DNA of 64,000 nt from Streptomyces spiroverticillatus (GCA_014650415.1 BMUX01000001.1:124001-188000); one strand, 5' to 3'; shown: positions 17,502 to 26,953, counted from the stretch's first letter. The notes: a model not told the origin generated them from the sequence alone. Program-made: numbers and translations.

Positions 17502-17545
17502 AAAAACAGAAGGGCCGCGGATCCCGGGTGGGGTTCCGCGGCCCT
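17502..17545 (-). terminator. Intrinsic attenuator in the wblC leader
   Basis: On the minus strand an 11-bp perfect stem (17535-17545 with 17511-17521) is followed by TTCTGTTTTT, a classical Rho-independent terminator, unusual for its real U-tract in this GC-rich genome. It lies between the upstream frame and wblC, where it can stop transcription before wblC is reached. This matches the attenuation mechanism established for whiB7/wblC leaders. Confidence 0.9.
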
Positions 17546-17567
17546 GAAGGCGCCGGCCTGATCGTCG

Positions 17568-17918
17568 TCAGGCTGGATCACTCCAGGGTTCGAGCCCACG
17601 GAAGGCCCACATCTTGTGCTGGTGCTGCGTCGTCGTCTGCGTGGTAAATCCGGCACCGGTCGCCGCGAACGCATAGGCCTGCGCCTGCGCCTTCGCTACT
17701 GCTGCCACCGGTGCCTTGGTCGGTCGCTCATTGCCGCCCTCGACGGTTCCCCGGACGGGGAGGCTCGCCAGCGGGGCCGGGCTGAGGGCCGAGACGGCAG
17801 ACAGACCGGTGCCACGCAGCGAAGCGGCGGGAGAGGCGACGAGCAGGGAAGAGCCGAGAGTGCAGGCGGAGACGACGGAGCGATCGGTCATTTTGGTGGA
17901 GTTAATGAAGCTGGTCAC
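17568..17918 (-). CDS. Upstream open reading frame of the wblC leader
   Basis: A 116-codon frame starts at a GTG (17918) with GAGGAGG about eight bases upstream, the strongest ribosome binding site in the leader. The product (start VTSFINSTKMTDRSVV; Ala/Ser/Thr-rich middle; end WAFRGLEPWSDPA) has a hydrophobic stretch near residues 17-35 but no recognisable domain. It ends 22 bases before the terminator stem. Ribosome movement through such a frame is the sensor in known whiB7-type attenuators, so its role is probably regulatory. A longer in-frame start at 17966 lacks a binding site. Confidence 0.7.
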   Translation of the reverse strand: MTSFINSTKMTDRSVVSACTLGSSLLVASPAASLRGTGLSAVSALSPAPLASLPVRGTVEGGNERPTKAPVAAVAKAQAQAYAFAATGAGFTTQTTTQHQHKMWAFRGLEPWSDPA

Positions 17919-18034
17919 TGGAATCGCCTCCTCTCGGCGTCTAGGGGTCCCGGCCGAGGCCGACACACACGTATTCGGATAAGTACAGCACAGAATCAGG
18001 GCTTCAGAGAAGAGCCGCTGTTCCCGTGGTTAAG

Positions 18035-18074
18035 AACCTATGGGGCTCCCCGCAGGAAGCGCAAACTATTTTTT
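18035..18074 (-). promoter_or_regulatory. Candidate wblC promoter with AT-rich WblC site
   Basis: On the minus strand AAAAAATAGT (18065-18074) directly abuts a -35-like TTGCGC (18059-18064), then 18 bases, then TAGGTT (18035-18040). An AT-rich element touching the -35 is the known arrangement of WhiB7-activated promoters, including its own. The A/T run is conspicuous in this sequence. Confidence 0.55.
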
Positions 18075-18120
18075 CGACGAGTTTTTCTCACACCCCCGCC
18101 GCTCCCCCACCGGCCCGCCG

Positions 18121-20304
18121 TCAGTCCTCCGTCTCTTCCTCGTCGAGCTCCTGACCTGCGCAGAGGGCGAGAACGGCCGTTCCGTACAGCTTCGTCTTGC
18201 GGTGTCCGACCCCGGCGATCCTGGTGAGATCGCCCTCGTCCTCGGGACGGGCCTCGGCGATCGCCATCAGGGTCTTGTCGGTGAAGACGCAGTACCCCGG
18301 CAGCCCCACCTTCTTCGCCTGCCGCCCGCGCCAGCCGTGCAGCCGCTCGTACAGCCCCTCGTCCATGTCGGAGGGGCAGCCCTCGCAGCGCCTCAGCTTC
18401 ATCTCGCCGCCGTCGATGAGTGTCTTGCCGCACACCCGGCAGCGCACCGGCCCCCGGAAGGTCCGCACGGTGGTGCCGGGAGCGGCCCCGGAGGCGCTCG
18501 GGGAGCTGCCCGCGGCGGCCCGGGAGACCTGGGTGCCCGAGCCGGGTCGCAGGCCCTTGAGGAAGCGGCTGGCGATCCGGGAGGCGCGGCCGCCGGGCGA
18601 GCGGGCCAGCGCCCAGGACAGGCTGAGGTGGACGCGGGCCCGGGTGACGCCGACGTACAGCAGCCGGCGTTCCTCCTCGATCTGCTCCTCGGTCTTGGCG
18701 TACGTGATCGGCATCATGCCCTCGGTGAGGCCGACCAGGAACACGGCGTCCCACTCCAGGCCCTTGGCAGCGTGCAGGGAGGCGAGGGTGACGCCCTGGA
18801 CGGTGGGGGCGTGCTGGGCGGCCTTGCGCTCCTCCAGTTCGGAGACCAGGGCGGCGAGGGTGGCCTGCGGTGCGGCGCGGGAGAAGTCCTCGGCGAGGCG
18901 GGCCAGGGCGGCGAGGGACTCCCAGCGGTCGCGGACCACGCCGGACCCGGCCGGGGGGGTCGGTTTCCAGCCGTTGCCGCTGAGGATGGCGCGGACCTGG
19001 GCGGGCAGCCCGTCGACGCCGTCGAGGAGGGAGTCGTTGCCGCCGAAGCGGGCCGCGCCGCGCAGCCTGCTGATCGCCTCGTTCACCTCGGGCCGCTCGA
19101 AGAAGCGCTCGGCGCCGCGCAGCTGGTAGGGCACCCCGGCGTCGGCGAGGGCCTGCTCGTACACCTCGGACTGGGCGTTGACGCGGTAGAGCACGGCGAT
19201 CTCGCCGGCCGGGACGCCCGCGGCGATCAGGTCGCGGATGCGCCGGGCGGTGCCTTCGGCCTCGCCGGGCTCGTCGGCGTACTCGCGGAAGACGGGGGCG
19301 GGGCCCTGCTCGCGCTGGGAGATCAGCTCCAGGCGGTTCTCGGCGGCGCGGCCGGTGGCCGGGGCGAGGACGCCGTTGGCGAGGTGCACGACCTGGGGGG
19401 TGGAGCGGTAGTCGCGGACCAGCTTGACGACGGTGGCCTCGGGGTGGCGGGTGCGGAAGTTCAGCAGGTGGTCGGGGGTGGCGCCGGTGAAGGAGTAGAT
19501 CGTCTGGTTGGCGTCGCCGACGACGCACAGGCTGTCGCGCTCGCCGAGCCACAGTTCGAGCAGGCGCTGCTGGAGCGGGCTGACGTCCTGGTACTCGTCG
19601 ACGACGAAGTGCTGGTACTGGCGGCGGAACTCGTCGGCGATCAGGTGCTGGTCCTGGAGGATGCCGACGGTCAGCAGCAGCACGTCCTCGAAGTCGATCA
19701 GCCCGCGCTCGCGCTTGAGCTGCTCGTACGCCGTGTAGATCTGGCTGATTTCCGCCTCGCCGCGCGGGGCCGCGCGGTGGGCCTTGGCGATGGCGGCGGG
19801 GTAGTCGTCGGGGACGGTCTGGGTGACCTTGGCCCATTCGATCTCGCTGGTGACGTCGCGCAGCTCGCCCCGGTCCAGGCGGATGCCGAGACGTCCGGCG
19901 GCCTCCGCGACCAGTTGCACCTTGCGCTCGATCAGCCGGGGCAGCTCGCCGCCGACCACCTTGGGCCAGAAGTAGCGGAGCTGGCGCAGGGCGGCGGCGT
20001 GGAAGGTGCGGACCTGGACGCCGCCCGCACCGAGCTGGCGGAGCCGGCCGCGCATCTCGCCGGCGGCACGGGTGGTGAAGGTCACGGCCAGCAGGCTGTT
20101 CTGCTCGAAGGTGCCGAGCCGCACCCCGTAGGCGATCCGGTGGGTGATCGCGCGGGTCTTTCCCGTACCGGCTCCGGCGAGGACGCACACCGGACCGTGC
20201 AGGGCGGTGGCGACCTGGCGCTGCTCGGGGTCGAGCCCGTCGAGCACCGCGTCGGCCGTCTCCGGGACCTGCGGGAAAAGGGAGGAGTGCGTTGCTGCTG
20301 TCAC
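18121..20304 (-). CDS. uvrD2: ATP-dependent DNA helicase UvrD2
   Basis: This 727-residue SF1A helicase has Walker A GAGTGKT (44-50), the Walker B region VVDEYQDVSPLQQ, and motif III-V elements such as VVGDANQTIYSFTGA and VTRARVHLSLSWA. The C-terminus has a four-cysteine region (CRVCGKTLIDGG and RRCEGCPSD) and an HRDC domain (LPGYCVFTDKTLMAIAEARP), the architecture of actinobacterial UvrD2. It unwinds DNA 3' to 5' during repair. The GTG at 20304 has no good Shine-Dalgarno sequence. A much longer in-frame start would add 100 unsupported residues. The gene is divergent from the mycoredoxin gene. Confidence 0.93.
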   Translation of the reverse strand: MTAATHSSLFPQVPETADAVLDGLDPEQRQVATALHGPVCVLAGAGTGKTRAITHRIAYGVRLGTFEQNSLLAVTFTTRAAGEMRGRLRQLGAGGVQVRTFHAAALRQLRYFWPKVVGGELPRLIERKVQLVAEAAGRLGIRLDRGELRDVTSEIEWAKVTQTVPDDYPAAIAKAHRAAPRGEAEISQIYTAYEQLKRERGLIDFEDVLLLTVGILQDQHLIADEFRRQYQHFVVDEYQDVSPLQQRLLELWLGERDSLCVVGDANQTIYSFTGATPDHLLNFRTRHPEATVVKLVRDYRSTPQVVHLANGVLAPATGRAAENRLELISQREQGPAPVFREYADEPGEAEGTARRIRDLIAAGVPAGEIAVLYRVNAQSEVYEQALADAGVPYQLRGAERFFERPEVNEAISRLRGAARFGGNDSLLDGVDGLPAQVRAILSGNGWKPTPPAGSGVVRDRWESLAALARLAEDFSRAAPQATLAALVSELEERKAAQHAPTVQGVTLASLHAAKGLEWDAVFLVGLTEGMMPITYAKTEEQIEEERRLLYVGVTRARVHLSLSWALARSPGGRASRIASRFLKGLRPGSGTQVSRAAAGSSPSASGAAPGTTVRTFRGPVRCRVCGKTLIDGGEMKLRRCEGCPSDMDEGLYERLHGWRGRQAKKVGLPGYCVFTDKTLMAIAEARPEDEGDLTRIAGVGHRKTKLYGTAVLALCAGQELDEEETED

Positions 20305-20493
20305 CCTGCCATGCTGCCAGGTCGCCCGGGACTGCTGCGGCGGTTGTCCACAGGGGGTGAGGTCCGGTCGTACTAATGCGGGAGTGGTGACGGGAATGGT
20401 CCGGGGGTCCGTTACGTTCGAGCCACTGGGAGTACGGATCGCTGAAGGGTTCACCCCGGGCGAGCCCCAGCCAAGCAGAGGAGCAAGAGGGAC

Positions 20494-20751
20494 ATGTCGG
20501 GCACCGTGACGATGTACAGCACCACGTGGTGCGGCTACTGCCGCCGGCTGAAGAGCCAGATGGACCGCGAAGGCATCGCCTACAACGAGGTCAACATCGA
20601 GCACGACGCCGACTCGGCCGCGTTCGTGGAGAAGGCCAACGGGGGCAACCAGACCGTTCCGACCCTGCTCGTCGTGTCCGAGGCGGGCACCGAGTCGGTC
20701 ATGACGAACCCGTCGCTGGCGCAGGTCAAGCAGGCGCTGGCCGCCGTCTGA
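20494..20751 (+). CDS. mrx1: Mycoredoxin (Mrx1-type glutaredoxin)
   Basis: This 85-residue glutaredoxin-fold protein has the CGYC redox motif (residues 13-16) in TTWCGYCRRLKSQMDREG, and the cis-Pro region QTVPTLLV. CGYC is typical of actinobacterial mycoredoxin, which reduces mycothiol mixed disulfides with mycothiol and mycothione reductase. The ATG at 20494 follows GAGGAGCAAGAGGG. It is divergent from uvrD2, as in Mycobacterium, and ends at a 13-bp hairpin shared with the convergent nudC gene. Confidence 0.92.
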   Translation: MSGTVTMYSTTWCGYCRRLKSQMDREGIAYNEVNIEHDADSAAFVEKANGGNQTVPTLLVVSEAGTESVMTNPSLAQVKQALAAV

Positions 20752-20773
20752 CCTGAGCTTTTCGTGTACGGCA

Positions 20774-20804
20774 AGGGCCGCCCCGCATGTCGCGGGGCGG
20801 CCCT
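20774..20804. terminator. Bidirectional terminator between mrx1 and nudC
   Basis: A 13-bp perfect stem (20774-20786 with 20792-20804) with a 5-base loop sits between two convergent genes. Confidence 0.85.
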
Positions 20805-20824
20805 CGTCGTACGTACGCCAGACG

Positions 20825-21871
20825 TCAGGCGGCGCGGCCCGGCTTCGGCAGCGGCTTGCCGTACCAGTGCTCGATCAGGCGGGCCGCGATCGAGATGCCG
20901 AACGGCGGCAGCACCTCGCCGGACGCGAAGGCGGCGGCCAGGTCCTCGCGGGAGAACCAGCGGGCCTCCTCGATCTCCTCGCCGTCCACGTTGATCTCGG
21001 AGCTGGTGGCGCGGGCCGTGAAGCCCAGCATCAGGCTGGACGGGAACGGCCACGGCTGGCTGGCCAGGTACTCGACCTCGCCGACGACGACGCCCGCCTC
21101 CTCGAAGACCTCGCGGGCCACCGACTGCTCGATGGACTCGCCGGGCTCGACGAAGCCCGCGAGCGTGGAGAAGCGGCCCTCGGGCCAGTGCACCTGGCGG
21201 CCGAGCAGCGCGCGGTCCTGGTCGTCGGTGACCAGCATGATCACGGCGGGGTCGGTGCGCGGGTAGTGCTCGGCGCCGCAGGCCTGGCAGCGGCGGATGT
21301 GCCCGGCGGCGGCGATCACGGTGCGCTCGCCGCAGCGGGAGCAGAAACGATGCAGCCGCTGCCAGTTCTCCAGGGCCACCGCGTGCACCATCAGGCCCGC
21401 GTCCCGGGGCGAGAGCAGCAGCCCCGCCTCGCGCAGTCCGGCCGGGCGCGCGGACTGGTCCATGCGGCCGGGGAGGCTGTCCTTCTGGAGCGCGAAGTAG
21501 CTGACGCCCTCGTCGTCGGTGCCCAGGAAGTAGCGGTGGGTCTCGGTCAGGGGGGCCTCGAAGGCCGGGGTCATGACCAGTTCGGTGCGGCCGTCGGGGG
21601 TGTCGTCGATCAGCGCCTGGCCGCCGGAGACGACGAAGACGCGGGTCGAGGGGTGGCTCCAGGCGGCGGCCAGCCAGGCCTCGTCCATGCGGTGGTGCGC
21701 GGCGCGGTCGATGCCGCTGGAGGCGGAGAGGGCGAGCGGCCGGTCGAAGCGGGCGTTCGTGCCGAGGACTCCGGTGCTGCTGCTGGTGGTGCTGGTGACG
21801 CCGTTTCCGGTGGTGCTCGTGGTGACGCCGTTGCCGGTGCCGGTGACGCCGTTGTCGGTGCTGGTGCTCAC
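20825..21871 (-). CDS. nudC: NAD(+) diphosphatase NudC
   Basis: This 348-residue protein is a NudC-type NUDIX enzyme. It has the four-cysteine zinc site (FCSRCGE and RRCQACGAEHYPR), the NUDIX box GFVEPGESIEQSVAREVFEEAG and the NADH pyrophosphatase signature SQPWPFPSSLM. It hydrolyses NAD(H) and can remove NAD caps from RNA. The N-terminal 35 residues are an unusual Thr/Ser/Gly/Asn-rich tail with three NGVT repeats and are not part of the fold. I chose the GTG at 21871 because GGAG and GGAAG lie just upstream; a TTG at 21883 is less well placed. Confidence 0.93.
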   Translation of the reverse strand: MSTSTDNGVTGTGNGVTTSTTGNGVTSTTSSSTGVLGTNARFDRPLALSASSGIDRAAHHRMDEAWLAAAWSHPSTRVFVVSGGQALIDDTPDGRTELVMTPAFEAPLTETHRYFLGTDDEGVSYFALQKDSLPGRMDQSARPAGLREAGLLLSPRDAGLMVHAVALENWQRLHRFCSRCGERTVIAAAGHIRRCQACGAEHYPRTDPAVIMLVTDDQDRALLGRQVHWPEGRFSTLAGFVEPGESIEQSVAREVFEEAGVVVGEVEYLASQPWPFPSSLMLGFTARATSSEINVDGEEIEEARWFSREDLAAAFASGEVLPPFGISIAARLIEHWYGKPLPKPGRAA

Positions 21872-21935
21872 AGGTGCTTCCAACTCCCCCGGGTGGATCG
21901 GGATTCTGTTCTGCTCAGCGGTTGTGTCGGCTGTG

Positions 21936-23333
21936 TCAGCGAAGGGGCTGCGCGGCGAGGTCGCCCCACAGGTACGCGGTGGTCTCGACGCCCTTGAGCA
22001 GCAGGTCCAGTTCGACCTTCTCGTTGGGCGCGTGCCAGCCGTCGGACGGCACGGAGATGCCCAGGAAGAGCACGGGTGCGCCGAGGACGTCCTGGAGGTC
22101 GGCGGCGGGGCCGGAGCCTCCTTCGCGGGTGAAGCGGATCGGCTGCTCGAAGGCCCGGCCCATGGCCCGTGCGACGGACTGCAGGGCGGGGTGGTCGAGC
22201 GGGGTCAGGCAGGGGCGGGTGGCCGCGCCGAAGGTGATGTCGTAGCGGATTCCGGCGGGGACGCGGGTCGCGATCCAGTCCCGTACCGCCTGCTCGATCT
22301 TGTCCGGGTCCTGTCCGGCGACCAGGCGGAACGACAGCTTCAGCTCGGCGGACGCGGGGACGATGGTCTTGCCGCCGGGGCCCTGGTAGCCGCCGCCGAT
22401 GCCGTTGACCTCGGCGGTCGGGCGGGCCCAGATGCGCTCCAGGGTGGAGTAGCCGGCCTCGCCGTGGGTGGCGTAGGACTTGGCCGTACGCAGCCACTTC
22501 GCCTCGTCGAAGGGCAGCTCCGCGAAGAGCGCGCGCTCCTGGTCGGTGAGGGGCACGATGCCGTCGTAGAAGCCGGGGACGGTGATGTGGCCGTCCTCGT
22601 CGTGCAGGGCGGCGACCACGCGGGCGGCGACGGTGGCGGGGTTGGGGACCGCGCCGCCGAAGGAGCCCGAGTGGATGTCCTGGTCGGGCCCGCGGAAGGT
22701 GATCTCGCAGTCGGCGACGCCGCGCATGCCCGTGCACACGGTCGGGGTGTCCTCGGACCACATGCCGGTGTCGGAGACGATCACGGCGTCGGCGGCGAGG
22801 CGCTCGCGCCGGGCCTCGATCAGCTCGCGGAAGTGCGGCGAGCCGGACTCCTCCTCGCCCTCGATCAGGAGCTTGAGGTTCACGGCGGGGGCGGTGCGGC
22901 CGGTCGCGGCGAGGTGCGCGCGCACGCCGAGGGTGTGGAAGAACACCTGGCCCTTGTCGTCGGCGGCGCCGCGCCCGTACATCCGGCCGTCGATCGTCGT
23001 CGGCTCGAAGGGCTCGGTGTGCCAGCCGTCCTCGCGGGCGGCGGGCTGCACGTCGTGGTGTCCGTAGACGAGGACCGTGGGGGCGTCCGCGTCCCCGGAG
23101 GGCCACTCGGCGAAGACCGCCGGGGCGCCGTCGGTGGGCCAGATCTCGGCGACCGGGAAGCCGGTCTCCCTGAGCTTGGCGGCCAGCCACTCGGCGCTGC
23201 GCCGTACGTCCTCGGCGTGCTCGGGCTGGGCCGACACGGAGGGGATGCGCAGCCACTCGGCCAGGTCGGCCAGGAAGGCGGCGCGGTGCTCTTCGATGTA
23301 CGTACGGACGGCGCTGTCCGGGGTCTCGCTCAT
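21936..23333 (-). CDS. M20 family dipeptidase
   Basis: This 465-residue protein is an M20 (CNDP/PepV-like) metallopeptidase. Metal and catalytic motifs are visible: VYGHHDVQPA (His and Asp ligands), GRGAADDKG (bridging Asp), EGEEESGSP (catalytic Glu and ligand) and SDTGMW. The dimerisation lid region carries DIHSGSFGGAVPNP. It hydrolyses dipeptides or related N-acyl amino acids using two zinc ions. There is no signal peptide. The ATG at 23333 has AAGG five bases upstream. It starts 10 bases after the adnB stop, so it is likely co-transcribed with adnAB; whether this is functional is unclear. Confidence 0.92.
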   Translation of the reverse strand: MSETPDSAVRTYIEEHRAAFLADLAEWLRIPSVSAQPEHAEDVRRSAEWLAAKLRETGFPVAEIWPTDGAPAVFAEWPSGDADAPTVLVYGHHDVQPAAREDGWHTEPFEPTTIDGRMYGRGAADDKGQVFFHTLGVRAHLAATGRTAPAVNLKLLIEGEEESGSPHFRELIEARRERLAADAVIVSDTGMWSEDTPTVCTGMRGVADCEITFRGPDQDIHSGSFGGAVPNPATVAARVVAALHDEDGHITVPGFYDGIVPLTDQERALFAELPFDEAKWLRTAKSYATHGEAGYSTLERIWARPTAEVNGIGGGYQGPGGKTIVPASAELKLSFRLVAGQDPDKIEQAVRDWIATRVPAGIRYDITFGAATRPCLTPLDHPALQSVARAMGRAFEQPIRFTREGGSGPAADLQDVLGAPVLFLGISVPSDGWHAPNEKVELDLLLKGVETTAYLWGDLAAQPLR

Positions 23334-23343
23334 GACCTTGAGC

Positions 23344-26300
23344 CTAACTCTCCGGTGGAGATGCGGCGTCCGGGGCCCGGGTCGCGGACTCCTCGGGGGC
23401 TCTCTCGCCGGAGAGGATGCGCTCCAGCTCACGGCGGCCGGGGAGGTTGCGGGGGCGGATGCTCTCGCCGCTGCGGACGTACAGGAAGGTGGCGAGGACC
23501 TCTTCCGGGTGCAGCCCGTGCAGCTCGGCCCAGGCCAGTCGGTAGATGGCGAGCTGGAGGGGGTCGGCGGCGCGGTGGCGGCTGGTCTTCCAGTCGACGA
23601 TCTCGTACGTCCCGGACGCCTCGTCGTAGTAGACGGCGTCGATGCGGCCCCGGACGACGCGGCCCGCCAGGTTGAGGTGGAAGGGGGTCTCCGTGCGGTA
23701 CGGGGTGCGGCGGGCGTACTCCGTGCGCTCGAAGGCCTCCTTGAGGGCGGCCAGGTCGCGCTCGTCGGCGATCTCGGTGTCGTCCTCGTCGCCGCCGGGC
23801 AGCTCCTCCGGGCCGAGCATCGGCAGCGGCAGCTCCTCGAAGCGGGACTCCACCCAGGCGTGGAAACGGGTGCCGCGCCGGGCGGCGGGCTGCGGCGGCC
23901 GGGGCATGGGGCGGGCCAGCTCCCGGGCGAAGCCGTCGGGGTCCTCGGCCAGGCGCATCAGCTGGGTGGCGGACAGGGACGGCGGCACGGGGACGTCGCG
24001 GGTGGTGGCGCGGGCGCGCCGCAGCTCGTCGGCGAGGGCGTCGAGGTCGCGGTCCCAGGAGTCGACGGTGCGGGCTTCTTCGGGGGTCAGGGCGGTGGGG
24101 GTGTCCTCCGGGTCATCCGAGGCCTCCGGGTCCTGCGGGTCCCGCGGGTCCTGCGGGTCCTGCGGGCCGAGGGTCTGCTCCTCCGGGTGGGGGCGCGCCT
24201 CCTGGCCGGGGGCCTGGGGGCCGGGGGTGTCGTGCCGGGTGGCCTCCGGGTCCGGGCGCCGGGACGAGAGCGCGTCCCAGTCGGCGGCCTCCGCCTCTTC
24301 GTCCGGTACGGGCCATGCCTCGGGGTCCTCCGGGGCCTCCTCCGGAATCCAGTCGTCCCACGCGGTGGGCTCCGGTACGGGCGGGGGTGCGGGGGCGTCG
24401 CGCAGGGCGTCCAGGTGGGCCAGGACGGTGGTGCGGGCCCGGCGGCGGCGGGCCAGGGCGTCGTCGTCCAGGGGCAGCGGCCAGGCACGGTCGACGGCGG
24501 ACTCCTGGAGCGCGGGGTTCTCCTCGCCCTCCTCCGGTGCGTCCGCCCAGACCTCGATCTCGCCGAAACCGGCCGCGCAGTGCTCGTACAGCGCGTCGAG
24601 GAAGTCGGAGGGGCCGCGGGTCTTCTTCTGGTTGGGGCCCCACCAGTGGCCGGAGCCGAGCAGCAGCTGCTTGGGGCGGGTGAAGGTGACGTAGCCGAGG
24701 CGCAGTTCCTCGATGTGCTGGTGCTCCTTCATCGCGTCCTTGAACAGCTTGATCCCCTTGCTGTCCCACTCCTGCACGTCGGGGAGCGTCTGCGCGTCGC
24801 CGCGCAGGGCGTGCGGCAGGACCTGCGGCTGGGAGGTCCAGGACTCGCGGCCGCGGTCGCTCGGGAAGGCGCCCCGGACGAGGCCGGGGGCGGCGACGAC
24901 CTTCCACTCCAGGCCCTTGGACTTGTGCGCGGTGAGCACCTTCACGGTGTCCTCGCCGCCGGGCAGGGCGTTGTCGAGGCCCTTCTCGTACTGGGCGGCG
25001 GTGTGCAGGAAGCCGAGGAAGGCGAGCAGGGTGGCCTCGCCGTCGAGGGAGGCGAAACCGGCCGCTGTGTCGAGGAAGTTGTTGAGGGTCTCGCGGCGGC
25101 GGGCGGCCAGCGCGTGCGGGGACGCGGAGAGTTCGACCTCCAGGCCCGTGGTGTGCAGGACGCGGTGCAGTACGTCCATCAGCGGGTCGGCGAGTGAGCG
25201 GCGCAGGTCGCGCAGTTCACGCGCGAGGTGGGCGAAGCGCACCCGGGCGTCCGCCGAGAACGGCAGCCCGTCGTCCTCCGTCTCCGGCGACTCCAGGAAG
25301 GTGTCGAGGGCGTCCGCGAGCGATATCACCTCGGACGGGTCGACCCCCTCGACGGCCTCCGCGAGCCTGCGGTCGGGGTCGTCGTCGGCGCCGCTGCCCC
25401 GGTGCACGAGGAGGCGGGCGCGGCGGCCGAGGAGGGCCAGGTCGCGGGGGCCGATGCGCCAGCGCGGGCCGGTCAGCAGCCGTACGAGAGAGGCGTTGGC
25501 GCCCGGGTCCTGGAGGACTTCGCAGACCGCGACCAGGTCGGCGACCTCGGGCAGGTGCAGCAGCCCGGACAGGCCGACGACCTCGACGGGGACGTCCCGG
25601 GCGACCAGGGCGGCCTGGATCTCGGGGAAGTCGCCCGCGGTGCGGCACAGGACGGCGATGTCGCCGGGGGCGGTGCCGGTGCGGACCTGGTGAGCGAGGG
25701 AGTCGGCGATCCAGGCGATCTCCTCCTCGTGCGTGCGCAGCAGGGCGCAGCGGACCACTCCGGAGCGTTCCTCGCCCGGGGCCGCGCGCAGTGCCTCGAC
25801 GCCCTGGTGCATGGCGCGCAGGGGGGCGGCGAGGCCGTTGGCGAGGTCGAGGAGGCGGCCGCCGCTGCGGCGGTTCTCGCTGAGCGCGTACCGGTCGGCG
25901 GGGCGGCCGTCGGCGTACGGGAAGTGCTCGGGGAAGTCGTCGAGGTTGGCCACCGAGGCGCCGCGCCAGCCGTAGATCGCCTGGCAGGGGTCGCCGACGG
26001 CGGTGACGGGGTGTCCGGTGCCGCCGCCGAACAGGCCCGAAAGCAGCAGCCGTTGGGCGACGGAGGTGTCCTGGTACTCGTCGAGGAGGACGACGCGGAA
26101 CTCGCCGCGCAGGATCTCGCCCACCTCGGGCAGGGCGGCGAGCCGTGCGGAGAGCGCGATCTGGTCGCCGAAGTCCAGGAGGTCCCGGCTGCGCTTCTGG
26201 TCCTGGTAGCGGACGGTCAGCTCCAGGAGTTCCCGGCGGGCTTCGGCGGCTTCGGGGACCTTGCGCAGGTCGGCGTTGGAGAGCTTGACGCCCGCGAGGG

Positions 26301-26889
26301 TGTCGAGGAGTTCCGTGTCGTACGTGCGCAGGGCCGAGGGTCGTACGAGGTGCTCGGCGAGCTCCGCGTCCAGCGCCAGGAGGTCGCTGACCAGGGTGGC
26401 GAAGGAGCGCGTGAGGGCGGGGTAGGGGCCGGGGGCCTCGCGCAGGACGCGGGCGGCGAGCTGGTAGCGGGTGGCGTCGGCGAGGAGGCGGGCGGAGGGC
26501 TCCAGGCCGATGCGCAGGCCGTGGTCGGTGAGGAGCTGGCCGGCGAAGGCGTGGTAGGTGGAGATGCGGGGTTCGCCGGGCGGATTGTCGGGGTCGATGA
26601 CGTCGGGGTCGGTGATCCCGGCGGCGACCAGGGCCTTGCGGACCCGCTCGGCGAGCTCGGCGGCGGCCTTGTTGGTGAAGGTCAGGCCGAGGACCTGCTC
26701 GGGGGCGACCTGCCCGGTGCCCACCAGCCAGACCACGCGGGCGGCCATCACCGTCGTCTTGCCCGAACCGGCCCCGGCCACGATGACCTGCGGGGCGGTG
26801 GGTGCCGTGATGCACGCCAGCTGCTCCGGGGTGAACGGGATGCCGAGGAGCCGCTTGAGCTGCTCGGGATCGGTGATTCTGGTGGTCAC
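23344..26889 (-). CDS. adnB: AdnB, helicase-nuclease subunit
   Basis: This 1181-residue protein combines an N-terminal SF1 helicase (Walker A GAGSGKT at 39-45; VVLLDEYQDTSVAQRLLLS; AVGDPCQAIYGWRGAS) with a C-terminal RecB-like nuclease whose motif DWKTSRH starts near residue 1099. A long Pro/Glu/Asp-rich insert (about 830-960) separates them. AdnAB resects double-strand breaks in actinobacteria, and AdnB is described as the leading motor. The start used is GTG at 26889, which has a weak binding site; an in-frame TTG at 26919 is possible. It follows adnA with a 64-base gap. Confidence 0.92.
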   Translation of the reverse strand: MTTRITDPEQLKRLLGIPFTPEQLACITAPTAPQVIVAGAGSGKTTVMAARVVWLVGTGQVAPEQVLGLTFTNKAAAELAERVRKALVAAGITDPDVIDPDNPPGEPRISTYHAFAGQLLTDHGLRIGLEPSARLLADATRYQLAARVLREAPGPYPALTRSFATLVSDLLALDAELAEHLVRPSALRTYDTELLDTLAGVKLSNADLRKVPEAAEARRELLELTVRYQDQKRSRDLLDFGDQIALSARLAALPEVGEILRGEFRVVLLDEYQDTSVAQRLLLSGLFGGGTGHPVTAVGDPCQAIYGWRGASVANLDDFPEHFPYADGRPADRYALSENRRSGGRLLDLANGLAAPLRAMHQGVEALRAAPGEERSGVVRCALLRTHEEEIAWIADSLAHQVRTGTAPGDIAVLCRTAGDFPEIQAALVARDVPVEVVGLSGLLHLPEVADLVAVCEVLQDPGANASLVRLLTGPRWRIGPRDLALLGRRARLLVHRGSGADDDPDRRLAEAVEGVDPSEVISLADALDTFLESPETEDDGLPFSADARVRFAHLARELRDLRRSLADPLMDVLHRVLHTTGLEVELSASPHALAARRRETLNNFLDTAAGFASLDGEATLLAFLGFLHTAAQYEKGLDNALPGGEDTVKVLTAHKSKGLEWKVVAAPGLVRGAFPSDRGRESWTSQPQVLPHALRGDAQTLPDVQEWDSKGIKLFKDAMKEHQHIEELRLGYVTFTRPKQLLLGSGHWWGPNQKKTRGPSDFLDALYEHCAAGFGEIEVWADAPEEGEENPALQESAVDRAWPLPLDDDALARRRRARTTVLAHLDALRDAPAPPPVPEPTAWDDWIPEEAPEDPEAWPVPDEEAEAADWDALSSRRPDPEATRHDTPGPQAPGQEARPHPEEQTLGPQDPQDPRDPQDPEASDDPEDTPTALTPEEARTVDSWDRDLDALADELRRARATTRDVPVPPSLSATQLMRLAEDPDGFARELARPMPRPPQPAARRGTRFHAWVESRFEELPLPMLGPEELPGGDEDDTEIADERDLAALKEAFERTEYARRTPYRTETPFHLNLAGRVVRGRIDAVYYDEASGTYEIVDWKTSRHRAADPLQLAIYRLAWAELHGLHPEEVLATFLYVRSGESIRPRNLPGRRELERILSGERAPEESATRAPDAASPPES

Positions 26890-26953
26890 CTCGAAAAGGC
26901 TATCCGGCACCACTGACAACGGTCTTCACAAGGGCCCTGACCTGCACATTCGG

